From NCBI RefSeq assembly GCF_042684485.1, contig NZ_JBHULM010000011.1:1054001-1118000 (forward strand): DNA of 64,000 nt, written 5' to 3'. This stretch comes from Oceanihabitans gracilariae. Lineage in GTDB: Bacteria; Bacteroidota; Bacteroidia; Flavobacteriales; Flavobacteriaceae. Made by a program: the position numbers and the translations under genes. Numbering within the stretch: the stretch's first letter is position 1; every line of letters begins with the position of its first letter. This document shows, one piece after another, positions 9,563 to 17,785 of the stretch. The notes under the pieces are model-generated. The model worked only from the letters and a program-made list of their open reading frames with translations, ran no database searches and had not been told where the DNA came from.

Positions 9563-10171
9563 ATGGCTTTCGAATTACCGAAATTAAAATATGCGTATGA
9601 TGCTTTAGAACCAAACATTGATGCTCGCACAATGGAGATACACCATACGAAACATCATAATGGTTATACAACAAAATTAAACGCAGCAATTGAAGGAACA
9701 GATTTAGACGGAAAATCTATTGAAGATATTCTTGGTAATCTAGATATGAGCAATGCAGCTGTTAGAAATAATGGAGGAGGTTTTTATAACCACTCTTTAT
9801 TTTGGGAAGTAATGAATCCAGAAGGAAAAGGACGTTTATCTGGTGAATTAAAAGATGCTATTGAAGCAGCTTATGGTTCTGTAGATGCTTTTAAAGATGC
9901 TTTTAGTAAAGCTGCAGCAACACAATTTGGTTCTGGTTGGGCTTGGTTATGTGTGCATAAAGGAGGAAAAGTAGAAGTTTGTTCTACACCAAATCAAGAC
10001 AATCCTTTAATGCCAGGAGTTACTTGTGGCGGAACACCAATTTTAGGATTAGATGTTTGGGAACACGCATACTACTTAAACTACCAAAACAGAAGACCAG
10101 ACTATATTGAAGCTTTCTTTAATGTAATTAACTGGAACGAAGTGGAAAGACGTTATGCAGAAGCTAAATAA
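9563..10171 (+). CDS. sodA: superoxide dismutase (Mn/Fe family)
   Basis: 202 residues, full length. It converts superoxide to oxygen and hydrogen peroxide. The four metal ligands are His27, His77, Asp164 and His168 (EIHHTKHHN, FYNHSLFW, GLDVWEHAYY). The GGGFYNH segment and a Gln in NQDNPLM (Gln145) are features more usual in the manganese or cambialistic forms than in the strict iron form, but metal use cannot be decided from sequence. No signal peptide, so cytoplasmic. A TAAATTTG promoter box precedes it and the first hairpin module (10217-10246) can serve as its terminator. It is divergent from the AddA-like gene. Confidence 0.95.
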   Translation: MAFELPKLKYAYDALEPNIDARTMEIHHTKHHNGYTTKLNAAIEGTDLDGKSIEDILGNLDMSNAAVRNNGGGFYNHSLFWEVMNPEGKGRLSGELKDAIEAAYGSVDAFKDAFSKAAATQFGSGWAWLCVHKGGKVEVCSTPNQDNPLMPGVTCGGTPILGLDVWEHAYYLNYQNRRPDYIEAFFNVINWNEVERRYAEAK

Positions 10172-10216
10172 GCTTTTACAACAAATACAATAGGCGCTTA
10201 AACAATTAGGTGTATA

Positions 10217-10288
10217 AAAAAAGGTGAACTAGCGTTCACCTTTTTTCGTCCCAAATCTACCATAAACTTAACCTACTTATGTTATGGT
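10217..10288. ncRNA. two-hairpin module, copy 1
   Basis: Hairpin A: AAAAAAGGTGAAC / GTTCACCTTTTTT around a TAGC loop (10217-10246), a two-way terminator shape. A linker (cgtcccaaatct) leads to hairpin B: ACCATAA (10259-10265) pairing with TTATGGT (10282-10288) around a 16-base loop that is identical in all copies. Read on the minus strand it is hairpin B, then TAGATTTG (a -7-like box), then a terminator. The sequence alone does not fix the transcribed strand; it could also be only a terminator for sod. Confidence 0.55.
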
Positions 10289-10360
10289 GATATTTATTAA
10301 ACGCTAAAGAGTTATAATTATTGTAATTGTAAAAGGTTTATTTTTTGAGGATGTAAAATG

Positions 10361-10431
10361 AAAAAAGCTGAACGAGAGTTCAGCTTTTTTGCCCCAAATC
10401 TACCATAAACTTAACCTACTTATGTTATGGT
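10361..10431. ncRNA. two-hairpin module, copy 2
   Basis: Same layout as copy 1. Hairpin A is AAAAAAGCTGAAC / GTTCAGCTTTTTT with loop GAGA: compared with copies 1 and 3 both sides of one base pair have changed together (G-C to C-G), and the loop is different, so the pairing rather than the sequence is kept. Hairpin B (ACCATAA 10402-10408 with TTATGGT 10425-10431) and its loop are unchanged. Confidence 0.55.
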
Positions 10432-10565
10432 TTCACAAATATACGCCTGCTTTGGTTATAAATGGAAAATTATTAGATAAACGACTAATTTATTAGTCTA
10501 AAGGATAAAAAAGTTGATTTTAGGAAGAAATATCTTATAAAGCAGAAAATATAAATTTTAAAAAT

Positions 10566-10636
10566 AAAAAAGGTGAACTAGCGTTCACCTTTTTTGCCCC
10601 AAATCTACCATGAACTTAACCTACTTATGTTATGGT
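10566..10636. ncRNA. two-hairpin module, copy 3
   Basis: Hairpin A is identical to copy 1 (10566-10595), linker gccccaaatct as in copy 2, hairpin B has a single A-to-G change (ACCATGA), which keeps a G-U pair if the plus strand is transcribed but breaks a pair (C-A) if the minus strand is. This is slight evidence for plus-strand RNA. On the minus strand, hairpin A of this copy lies about 150 bases past the purF-type stop and could end that transcript. Confidence 0.55.
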
Positions 10637-10750
10637 AGTACTAAAGTAGTTTTATTTATTTTGCTAAAGAAATCTTTTAGACGAAACGCTTTTTTATCGG
10701 GATTAAGTGATTAAAAATTAAGTAGTTACGTCTTTTAGTGAGAAAAATCT

Positions 10751-12649
10751 TTAGTAAGCACGTTCGTTATTTCCTTCGTAAAAATTAATAAAAGCTCTAT
10801 TTACAACTCTATTACCTCCTACTGTTGGGTAGTTTCCTGTAAAATACCAATCTCCTAAGTTATCAGGACATGCTTTGTGTAAGTTACTTACAGGTTGAAA
10901 TAATATTTTTACTTCAGCATTTACTGTTTCATCACTTAAAAGCTCAGAAATTTTATCTGAAATTTCATCATCTGTAAACGGATCATATAATTCTTTTACA
11001 AAGTTTTTAACTTCAGAATCATGTAAGTTTATTTGCTTCTTACATTTGTTATATACTTCTTCTATTAAGTGGTATTTGTTGTTTTCTTTTAATAAAGCTA
11101 ACATAGCTCTAAAAGCAACTAAGCCTTCTAGATTAGCCATGTCAATACCATAGCAATCTGGATAGCGAATTTGCGGAGCAGAAGAGACCACAACTATTTT
11201 TTTAGGATGTAGTCTATCCATCATTTTAATGATACTCTTTTTTAAAGTGGTACCTCTTACAATACTATCATCTATAATAACTAGATTGTCGGTTGGTTTA
11301 ATTACACCATAAGTAACATCATATACATGCGCTACTAAATCATCTCTACTACTATCTTCTGTAATAAAGGTTCTTAGTTTTACATCTTTAATGGCAATTT
11401 TTTCAATTCTTGTTCTTTCTGATAAGATTTCAATAACACGCTCTTTAGAGAGTTTACCATCTCCAGCAATAATTGCTTTTGTTTTCTTTTGGTTTAAGTG
11501 CTCGTCAACTGCTTCAATCATTCCAAAAAAGGAAGTTTCTGCTGTATTAGGTATGTATGAAAAAACAGAGTTTTCGGTATCGTCATTAATAGCTTCTAAA
11601 ACTTTAGGCATTAATAATTTACCTAGTTCTTTACGTTCTTGATAAATTTCGGCATCACTTCCTCTAGAAAAGTAAATACGTTCAAAAGAACAAGCTTTTC
11701 TTTCTAAAGGTTCAATAATTTTTTGAATAGAAACCTCACCAGATTTTTTAGTAATTATGGCGTGTCCTGGTTCTAGTTCTTTAACCTTGTCAAAATCTAC
11801 ATTAAAAACGGTTTGTATTACTGGTCTTTCTGAAGCAACAACAACAACTTCATCATCTTGGTAGTAATAGGTTGGTCTTATTCCTGCAGGATCACGAAGT
11901 ACAAAAGAGTCTCCATGACCTAAAAGTCCAGCCATTGCATAACCACCATCCCAGTTTTTTGCAGCTTTTCTTAATATTTTAGCTACGTTTAATCTTTCAG
12001 CAATTAAAGGAGAACATTCGTTTTTATTATATCCTTCTTTTTTAAGTTTCTTGTAAATTTTGGCAACAGCATCATCTAAAAAGTGTCCAATTTTCTCCAT
12101 TATAGTAATGGTGTCTGTGTACTCTTTTGGGTGTTGCCCAAGGTCTAGCAAGTTTTTAAATAATTCTTTAACATTAGTCATGTTAAAGTTACCTGCAAGA
12201 ATAAGGTTTCTGTGCATCCAGTTATTTTGTCTTAAAAAAGGATGTACACTTTCTACGCTATTTTTACCAAAGGTACCATAACGAACATGACCTAAAAGTA
12301 CTTCGCCTATATAAGGGATTTTGCTTTTTTGTAAAGCAACGTCGTTTAAGTATTCTGGATGCTCAGTAAGCTCTTTGTTAATTCTGTCGTTAATTTTAGC
12401 AAAAATATCTTGAATAGGTTGTTGTGCTACAGAACGCACTCTACTTATATAACGCTCACCAGGATGAGTATCTAGTTTAATGCTAGCAAAACCAGCACCA
12501 TCTTGACCTCGATTGTGTTGTTTTTCCATCATTAGGTACATTTTATTTACGCCATAAAATGCAGTACCATATTTTTCTTTGTAAAATTCTAATGGTTTTA
12601 AGAGTCTAATGTGTGCAATTCCACATTCGTGTTTTAAAGCATCGCTCAT
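10751..12649 (-). CDS. purF: amidophosphoribosyltransferase-family protein (PurF type)
   Basis: 632 residues. The class II glutamine amidotransferase half starts with the nucleophile Cys9 (HECGIAHI), followed by HNRGQDGAGF and GHVRYGTFG, and the phosphoribosyltransferase half carries the PRPP loop VIIDDSIVRGTT (about residues 455-467). The reaction is the first step of purine synthesis: PRPP plus glutamine to phosphoribosylamine. It is about 120 residues longer than the classical enzyme (about 500), with a C-terminal extension, and the Cys is preceded by eight residues that would have to be cut off. Whether it is the main PurF or a Bacteroidota paralogue cannot be told here. purN lies 2 kb upstream on the same strand. 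Confidence 0.85.
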   Translation of the reverse strand: MSDALKHECGIAHIRLLKPLEFYKEKYGTAFYGVNKMYLMMEKQHNRGQDGAGFASIKLDTHPGERYISRVRSVAQQPIQDIFAKINDRINKELTEHPEYLNDVALQKSKIPYIGEVLLGHVRYGTFGKNSVESVHPFLRQNNWMHRNLILAGNFNMTNVKELFKNLLDLGQHPKEYTDTITIMEKIGHFLDDAVAKIYKKLKKEGYNKNECSPLIAERLNVAKILRKAAKNWDGGYAMAGLLGHGDSFVLRDPAGIRPTYYYQDDEVVVVASERPVIQTVFNVDFDKVKELEPGHAIITKKSGEVSIQKIIEPLERKACSFERIYFSRGSDAEIYQERKELGKLLMPKVLEAINDDTENSVFSYIPNTAETSFFGMIEAVDEHLNQKKTKAIIAGDGKLSKERVIEILSERTRIEKIAIKDVKLRTFITEDSSRDDLVAHVYDVTYGVIKPTDNLVIIDDSIVRGTTLKKSIIKMMDRLHPKKIVVVSSAPQIRYPDCYGIDMANLEGLVAFRAMLALLKENNKYHLIEEVYNKCKKQINLHDSEVKNFVKELYDPFTDDEISDKISELLSDETVNAEVKILFQPVSNLHKACPDNLGDWYFTGNYPTVGGNRVVNRAFINFYEGNNERAY

Positions 12650-12750
12650 TTTGTTGTGTTGTGTTTGTTGTTTTTTTATTTGTTTTGCTTAACGTTCTAA
12701 CTCTTTGTATTAAAATATAATAGTTATGAGTTTGTGGCTGAGCAGTAATA

Positions 12751-12783
12751 AAAAAACGCGCTCAATTTAGAGCGCGTTTTTTT
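12751..12783 (-). terminator. intrinsic terminator after the PfkB kinase gene
   Basis: A 13-bp stem AAAAAACGCGCTC / GAGCGCGTTTTTT with a six-base loop starts one base past the kinase stop at 12785 and ends about 100 bases before the purF-type start, separating the two units. Confidence 0.88.
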
Positions 12784-12784
12784 A

Positions 12785-13714
12785 TTATTTTAATTCTATT
12801 TCAAATTGTGTTAAATCTTTAAACTGTTGCAAGCGCTCGTAGATTTCTTTGTCTGTTAGAGTTAGCATTCGTTCGGTTCCAAATTTTTCTACACAGAATG
12901 ATGCTAAAGCAGAACCATAAATTACGGCTTTCTTCATGTTATCAAAAGATACATTTCCTGTTTTAGCAATGTATCCTGCAAAACCACCTGCAAAAGTGTC
13001 TCCTGCTCCTGTTGGATCAAAAACTTCGGCTAAAGGTAATGCTGGTGCATAAAACATGTTTTCGTCATTAAATAATAAAGCACCATGCTCTCCTTTTTTT
13101 ATAACTACATATTTAGGTCCCATTTCATGTATTTTCTTTGCGGCATTTACTAAAGAGTATTCTCCAGATAATTGGCGCGCTTCTTCATCATTAATGGTAA
13201 TAACATCTACGTTTTTTAATACTGCTTTTAAATCATCCATTGCAATATCCATCCAAAAGTTCATGGTATCTAAAATAGCCAGTTTTGGTTTTTTAGACAT
13301 TTGGTCAAGAACGCTTTGTTGTGTTAAAGGATGTAGGTTTCCAAGCATTACAATTTCAGCATCTTGGTAACTTTCTGGTACAACAGGTGTAAAATGTTCA
13401 AGAACATTAAGTTCTGTCGCTAAAGTGTCACGAGAGTTCATATCATTATGATATTTACCACTCCAAAAGAAAGTTTTACCTTCTTTTACTACTTCTACTC
13501 CTTCTATATCTATTTTTCTTTCGGTTAGTAGGTTTAGATATTCTTGAGGAAAATCTCCACCAACAACAGAAACTGCTGCTGCATCTATATTATCAAAATT
13601 GGCTGCAGAAAAACCAATATAGGTTGCTGCTCCTCCTAGAATTTTATCTGTTTTACCAAAAGGTGTTTCAATGGCATCAAAGGCTACAGTACCAACTATT
13701 ACTAATTTGCTCAT
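12785..13714 (-). CDS. PfkB-family carbohydrate/nucleoside kinase
   Basis: 309 residues, typical for the ribokinase/PfkB family. The C-terminal signature DPTGAGDTFAGGFAGY is intact (residues 233-248), with Asp239 as catalytic base and the GAGD anion hole. The N-terminal GGAATYIGFSAANF block is the substrate-side signature. The exact substrate (ribose, adenosine, fructose-type sugar) is not set by these motifs; neighbours in purine metabolism make a nucleoside or ribose substrate thinkable but unproven. It has its own -7 box (TATATTTG, 13741-13748) and terminator, so it appears to be a single-gene unit. Confidence 0.9.
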   Translation of the reverse strand: MSKLVIVGTVAFDAIETPFGKTDKILGGAATYIGFSAANFDNIDAAAVSVVGGDFPQEYLNLLTERKIDIEGVEVVKEGKTFFWSGKYHNDMNSRDTLATELNVLEHFTPVVPESYQDAEIVMLGNLHPLTQQSVLDQMSKKPKLAILDTMNFWMDIAMDDLKAVLKNVDVITINDEEARQLSGEYSLVNAAKKIHEMGPKYVVIKKGEHGALLFNDENMFYAPALPLAEVFDPTGAGDTFAGGFAGYIAKTGNVSFDNMKKAVIYGSALASFCVEKFGTERMLTLTDKEIYERLQQFKDLTQFEIELK

Positions 13715-13740
13715 AAAGCGATGTTGTTATTAATTTTTTG

Positions 13741-13748
13741 CAAATATA
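13741..13748 (-). promoter_or_regulatory. -7 box (TATATTTG) of the PfkB kinase gene
   Basis: On the minus strand TATATTTG fits TAnnTTTG, 27 bases before the ATG at 13714, implying a very short leader. A clear -33 TTTG is not seen. Confidence 0.5.
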
Positions 13749-13987
13749 CGTTTTTTAAAGACCAATAAAACTAAAAAATATTTGAATAAGATAATTTGCA
13801 TTCTCTACATGATATTTGTCTTTATTATAAACTATATAAGTGTTGAAAAACACCAAAGATAATTTAGATGTTTTTAGACGTATAAATAGTATAAGTATTA
13901 CAGTTTAAAAAAAAGATTTAGCAATGTATCTTGTGGTTATTGGCTTGGTGTAAGATCTTATAGAAATATAAGATAGTATTAGGTGGT

Positions 13988-14629
13988 TTATTTTCTACCA
14001 AAATCAGCAGGTATTTCTCCCCAAGCTTTGGTTTCCCATTTTACAATAGTTGTTGTGTATGTGTTTTTATGTAACCAATCTATAGCGCGATCTACCAAAT
14101 CAAAAACAGGTTTGTTTTTTTCATTTCGCTCTAGCTTTGTGTTGCAGGTTTTTTTACGTACCCAACTCATTGCAGTTTTTGAGTCTGTATAAATAATAAA
14201 GTTGCTGTTGTGTTTTTTTAAAAAACTTAATCCGTGAACCAAGGCTAAAAATTCGCCAATATTATTTGTTCCTTCGGCAAAAGGACCTTGAATAAAAAGC
14301 TGTTTTTTAGATTTTGTTTCTACACCTCGATACTCCATAATACCAGGATTTCCTGAAGAAGCAGCATCTACAGCAATAGAGTTATAATTAGGTTGTCCAA
14401 TTTTTTTTAATTCTTCTGGACTAAGTTGGCTTTTAAATTTTTTGTTGGTTCCTATATAATCTTTGTAATTGCTGTTAAGTGCTTTTTTTGCAGCTTCAAA
14501 GGTGGCAAAAGATTTATATTGTGCGCCTTGGTAATCTTTTATTTGCGCTTTGCAGTCATTCCAAGTATCAAAAACACCAACATGGTGTCCTTTCCAAACC
14601 GTGTAATATTTTTTTTTCTTTTTACTCAT
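13988..14629 (-). CDS. ribonuclease HI with N-terminal viroplasmin domain
   Basis: 213 residues. The first 50 residues (KYYTVWKGHHVGVFDTW..., then YKSFATFEAAKKAL) form the caulimovirus-viroplasmin RNA/DNA-hybrid binding domain found at the front of eukaryotic-type RNase H1. The RNase H domain follows, with acidic residues in IAVDAASSGNPG, NIGEFLALVHGL (Glu) and FIIYTDSKTAMSW (Asp), and a C-terminal WGEIPADFGRK. It removes RNA from RNA-DNA hybrids in the cytoplasm. ATG start; the first residues are lysine-rich. The gene ends 273 bases from pfkB and starts 45 bases from the purN stop, so it may be co-transcribed with purN. Confidence 0.93.
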   Translation of the reverse strand: MSKKKKKYYTVWKGHHVGVFDTWNDCKAQIKDYQGAQYKSFATFEAAKKALNSNYKDYIGTNKKFKSQLSPEELKKIGQPNYNSIAVDAASSGNPGIMEYRGVETKSKKQLFIQGPFAEGTNNIGEFLALVHGLSFLKKHNSNFIIYTDSKTAMSWVRKKTCNTKLERNEKNKPVFDLVDRAIDWLHKNTYTTTIVKWETKAWGEIPADFGRK

Positions 14630-14674
14630 GTTGTTATTTCAAAAAAAAGGTAGGGATTTTTTTTGATTTAATTT

Positions 14675-15238
14675 CTAATTTAAAAGATCATTAACTACTT
14701 CTGGAAAGTGTTTCATTTCTAATTCATGAATTTTTTTAGCAACATCTTGAGCAGAATCTGTGTTTTTCACCTCGCATTTTGCTTGAAAAATGATTGCTCC
14801 TTCATCATAATGTTCATTTACATAATGAATTGTTATTCCTGTTTCTTTTTCTTTATTACTTACTACAGCTTCGTGAACGTGCATACCATACATGCCTTTT
14901 CCTCCAAATTTTGGTAGTAAAGCAGGATGCACATTTATGACCTTATTGGGAAATTTTTCTAGAATATTTTCAGGAAATTTCCATAAAAATCCTGCTAGTA
15001 CAATTAAGTCTGGTTGCTTACTTATAAGTATGTCTAAGACATCATTGGTTTCAGTAAAAGCAGTTCTATTAAAAGATAATGCGCTAATTTTCAGTTTTTT
15101 ACATCTATCTAACACTTTGGCATGAGGATTGTTAGTTAGAACCTGAATAACAGACGCATTTTCTCTGTTGTGAAAAAACTTAATTAAATTTTCAGCATTA
15201 GTTCCACTTCCGGAAGCAAAAATTACAATACGTTTCAT
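14675..15238 (-). CDS. purN: phosphoribosylglycinamide formyltransferase
   Basis: 187 residues, usual length. It transfers a formyl group from 10-formyl-tetrahydrofolate to glycinamide ribonucleotide, the third step of purine synthesis. Visible motifs are the N-terminal phosphate loop ASGSGTNAENLI, VINVHPALLPKFGGKGMYG (catalytic Asn and His) and HYVNEHYDEGAIIFQ (catalytic Asp in DEGAII). No signal peptide. It is divergent from acpP with a 182-base gap, and followed by the RNase H gene on the same strand. Confidence 0.95.
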   Translation of the reverse strand: MKRIVIFASGSGTNAENLIKFFHNRENASVIQVLTNNPHAKVLDRCKKLKISALSFNRTAFTETNDVLDILISKQPDLIVLAGFLWKFPENILEKFPNKVINVHPALLPKFGGKGMYGMHVHEAVVSNKEKETGITIHYVNEHYDEGAIIFQAKCEVKNTDSAQDVAKKIHELEMKHFPEVVNDLLN

Positions 15239-15381
15239 TTACAGATAATAATGTTAAAATTGTTCGAACAAAAAAAAGAATAATTATTAACAATTAGAGG
15301 TTAAAAAAGAATTATTCAGCTTTATTTATTAAATTAGAACCACATTTTTTAAGGAAAAGTGTGTTTTAAAATAAAGTTTTT

Positions 15382-15389
15382 TATTTTTG
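15382..15389 (+). promoter_or_regulatory. -7 box (TATTTTTG) upstream of acpP
   Basis: TATTTTTG fits TAnnTTTG, 31 bases before the acpP ATG; a TGTG lies near the -33 position. It likely drives the acpP-fabF-rnc group. Confidence 0.55.
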
Positions 15390-15420
15390 CCATCTAATAA
15401 AACTTAAAATTAAAAAGATT

Positions 15421-15654
15421 ATGTCAGACATTGCATCAAGAGTAAAAGCGATTATCGTAGACAAACTAGGAGTTGATGAAAACGAAGTTGTAACGGAAGC
15501 TAGCTTCACAAACGATTTAGGAGCAGACTCATTAGATACTGTAGAATTAATTATGGAGTTCGAAAAAGAATTCGATATTCAAATTCCAGATGATCAAGCT
15601 GAAAATATTGCAACAGTTGGTCAAGCTATTTCATACATAGAAGCAGCTAAATAA
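15421..15654 (+). CDS. acpP: acyl carrier protein
   Basis: 77 residues, acidic, standard length. Ser37 in GADSLDTVEL is the phosphopantetheine attachment site. It carries growing acyl chains in fatty acid synthesis. It lies ten bases upstream of fabF, the classical acpP-fabF-rnc order of bacteria, so the three are probably one transcript. Typical ACP helices (VKAIIVDKLGV, TVELIMEFEKEF, GQAISYIEAAK) are intact. Confidence 0.98.
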   Translation: MSDIASRVKAIIVDKLGVDENEVVTEASFTNDLGADSLDTVELIMEFEKEFDIQIPDDQAENIATVGQAISYIEAAK

Positions 15655-15664
15655 GAACAGATTT

Positions 15665-16915
15665 ATGGAACTAAAGCGAGTTGTAGTTACAGGGTTAGGA
15701 GCATTAACACCAATTGGTAATACTAAAGATCAATATTGGCAAGCCTTAATAGATGGAAAAAGTGGTGCTGCGCCTATAACATATTTTGATACAGAAAAGT
15801 TCAAAACCAAGTTCGCTTGTGAAATAAAAAACTTTAACGCCACCGATTTTCTAGATAGAAAAGAGGCGCGTAAAATGGACAAGTTCACTCAGTACGCTAT
15901 GGTAGCTTCAGACGAAGCTATCATAGATGCTAAGTTAAATCTTGATACCATTAATAAATTACGTGTTGGTGTTATTTGGGGAGCAGGAATAGGTGGACTA
16001 GAAACTTTTCAAAACGAGGTTTTAAACTTTGCAGCTGGAGATGGTACGCCAAGGTTTAATCCTTTCTTTATCCCAAAAATGATTGCAGATATTGCACCAG
16101 GAAACATTTCTATTAAAAATGGTTTCATGGGTCCTAATTACACCACAGTTTCTGCCTGTGCCTCTTCTGCTAATGCAATGATAGATGCGCTAAACTATAT
16201 ACGTTTAGGACATTGTGATGTTATTGTTACAGGAGGAAGTGAAGCAGCAGTTACTATTGCTGGAATGGGAGGCTTTAACGCTATGCATGCATTATCTACT
16301 AGAAATGAAAGCCCAGAAACAGCATCTAGACCTTTTGACGCTACCAGAGATGGTTTTGTTTTAGGTGAAGGAGCAGGAGCTATTGTTCTAGAAGAATATG
16401 AACACGCAAAAGCTAGAGGTGCAAAAATATATGCTGAAGTGTTAGGAGGAGGAATGTCTTCTGATGCACACCACATGACAGCACCACATCCTGACGGAAT
16501 TGGAGTTATTGCTGTTATGAAAAACTGTTTAGAAAATGCAGGACTAAAACCAGAAGAAGTAGACCATATAAATACACATGGTACTTCAACACCTCTAGGA
16601 GATGTTGCAGAACTTAAAGCTATTTCTGAAGTTTTTGGTGATCACGCAAAAAATATAAACATTAACTCTACAAAATCGATGACTGGTCATCTATTAGGAG
16701 CTGCAGGAGCTATTGAGTCTATTGCATCTATACTTGCAATAGAACATGGTATTGTGCCTCCAACAATTAACCACAAAACGGTTGATGAAAATATAGACCC
16801 ATCATTAAATTTAACGCTTAACCATCCGCAAAAAAGAGAGGTTAAAGTAGCCATGAGTAATACCTTTGGCTTTGGTGGCCATAATGCTTGTGTAGTATTT
16901 AAGAAGCTAGATTAA
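15665..16915 (+). CDS. fabF: beta-ketoacyl-ACP synthase II
   Basis: 416 residues, full length. It condenses malonyl-ACP with acyl-ACP in fatty acid elongation. The catalytic triad is Cys165 (VSACASSANAM), His305 (NTHGTSTPLGD) and His342 (TGHLLGAAGA), with the conserved Lys in NSTKSMTGH. The RVVVTGLGALTPIG start and the terminal NTFGFGGHNACVVF are typical of FabF. It follows acpP closely and precedes rnc by five bases. Confidence 0.97.
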   Translation: MELKRVVVTGLGALTPIGNTKDQYWQALIDGKSGAAPITYFDTEKFKTKFACEIKNFNATDFLDRKEARKMDKFTQYAMVASDEAIIDAKLNLDTINKLRVGVIWGAGIGGLETFQNEVLNFAAGDGTPRFNPFFIPKMIADIAPGNISIKNGFMGPNYTTVSACASSANAMIDALNYIRLGHCDVIVTGGSEAAVTIAGMGGFNAMHALSTRNESPETASRPFDATRDGFVLGEGAGAIVLEEYEHAKARGAKIYAEVLGGGMSSDAHHMTAPHPDGIGVIAVMKNCLENAGLKPEEVDHINTHGTSTPLGDVAELKAISEVFGDHAKNININSTKSMTGHLLGAAGAIESIASILAIEHGIVPPTINHKTVDENIDPSLNLTLNHPQKREVKVAMSNTFGFGGHNACVVFKKLD

Positions 16916-16920
16916 TTTTA

Positions 16921-17667
16921 ATGAGCTACATCAGTAACATATTTAAATCTCGTTCTAAAAACAGCGAAGATTTTTATATGGCTATTCGTGAAATTTTAAG
17001 CTTTAAACCAAAGAAATTAAAATTTTACCATACTGCTTTTACACATCGTTCTATGAACATAAAAAATAGCAAAGGACATGCTATTAATTATGAACGATTA
17101 GAATTTTTGGGTGACGCTATGTTAAGTGCTGTAATTGCGCATCATTTATATATAGAAGTACCAAGCGGAGACGAAGGGTATCTTACCAAAATGCGCTCTA
17201 AAATAGTAAGTAGAGAGCATTTAAATGAACTTGGTAAAGAGCTAAAACTCATAAACCTTGTAGAGAGTAAAATACCAAAAGGGCAGTTTGGCGATAATAT
17301 TCACGGAAACTTATTTGAAGCTTTAGTAGGTGCTATTTACCTAGATAGAGGCTATAACTATTGCGAAAAATTTATCTACAAACGTATTATTACACCACAT
17401 GTAGATATTGAAACGCTAGAAGGAAAGGTAATTAGTTATAAAAGCCTGCTTATAGAATGGTGCCAGAAAGAAAAGAAAAGCTTTAATTATGATGTCTATG
17501 AAGACTCAGGAAATGATAACACCAGACATTTTTCGGTAAAACTTTCTATAGATAAAAAAGTTATTTCTAAAGCTCGAGCAACTTCCAAAAAGAAAGCCGA
17601 AGAAAAAGCATCTAAGCGTGCGTTTTTTGCTTTACAAAAGCAAATTCCTAGACCTGCTACAAATTAA
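16921..17667 (+). CDS. rnc: ribonuclease III
   Basis: 248 residues. The signature ERLEFLGDAML (Glu58 to Leu68; Glu61 and Asp65 are metal-binding) and a second acidic site in GNLFEALVGAIYLDRG identify the RNase III catalytic domain; a double-stranded RNA-binding domain fills about residues 170-240 (YKSLLIEWCQK..., ending ATSKKKAEEKASKRAF). It cleaves double-stranded RNA in rRNA and mRNA processing. It directly follows fabF with a five-base gap, so it shares the acpP operon. Confidence 0.96.
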   Translation: MSYISNIFKSRSKNSEDFYMAIREILSFKPKKLKFYHTAFTHRSMNIKNSKGHAINYERLEFLGDAMLSAVIAHHLYIEVPSGDEGYLTKMRSKIVSREHLNELGKELKLINLVESKIPKGQFGDNIHGNLFEALVGAIYLDRGYNYCEKFIYKRIITPHVDIETLEGKVISYKSLLIEWCQKEKKSFNYDVYEDSGNDNTRHFSVKLSIDKKVISKARATSKKKAEEKASKRAFFALQKQIPRPATN

Positions 17668-17785
17668 ATTAATAGTACACAAACTATATCGTTTTCGTTA
17701 AAAAATACTGTTAAGATTACCTTTAGCTTAACATAGTTCTTCGTTTTTAATACTATATTTACAATAATTAAAAGGGATTAATATT

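Larger units (their letters stand above)
10172..10750. other. 579-base non-coding region between sod and purF-type gene
   Basis: The two flanking genes converge here. No credible coding frame is seen on either strand. The stretch holds three copies of a 71-72 base two-hairpin module (10217-10288, 10361-10431, 10566-10636) separated by unrelated A/T-rich spacers of 72 and 134 bases. Confidence 0.85.

Noticed and set aside
10217..10636. CRISPR-like array (three repeats with spacers)
   Set aside because: Repeats are about 71 bases, spacers are uneven (72 and 134), and no cas genes are seen.
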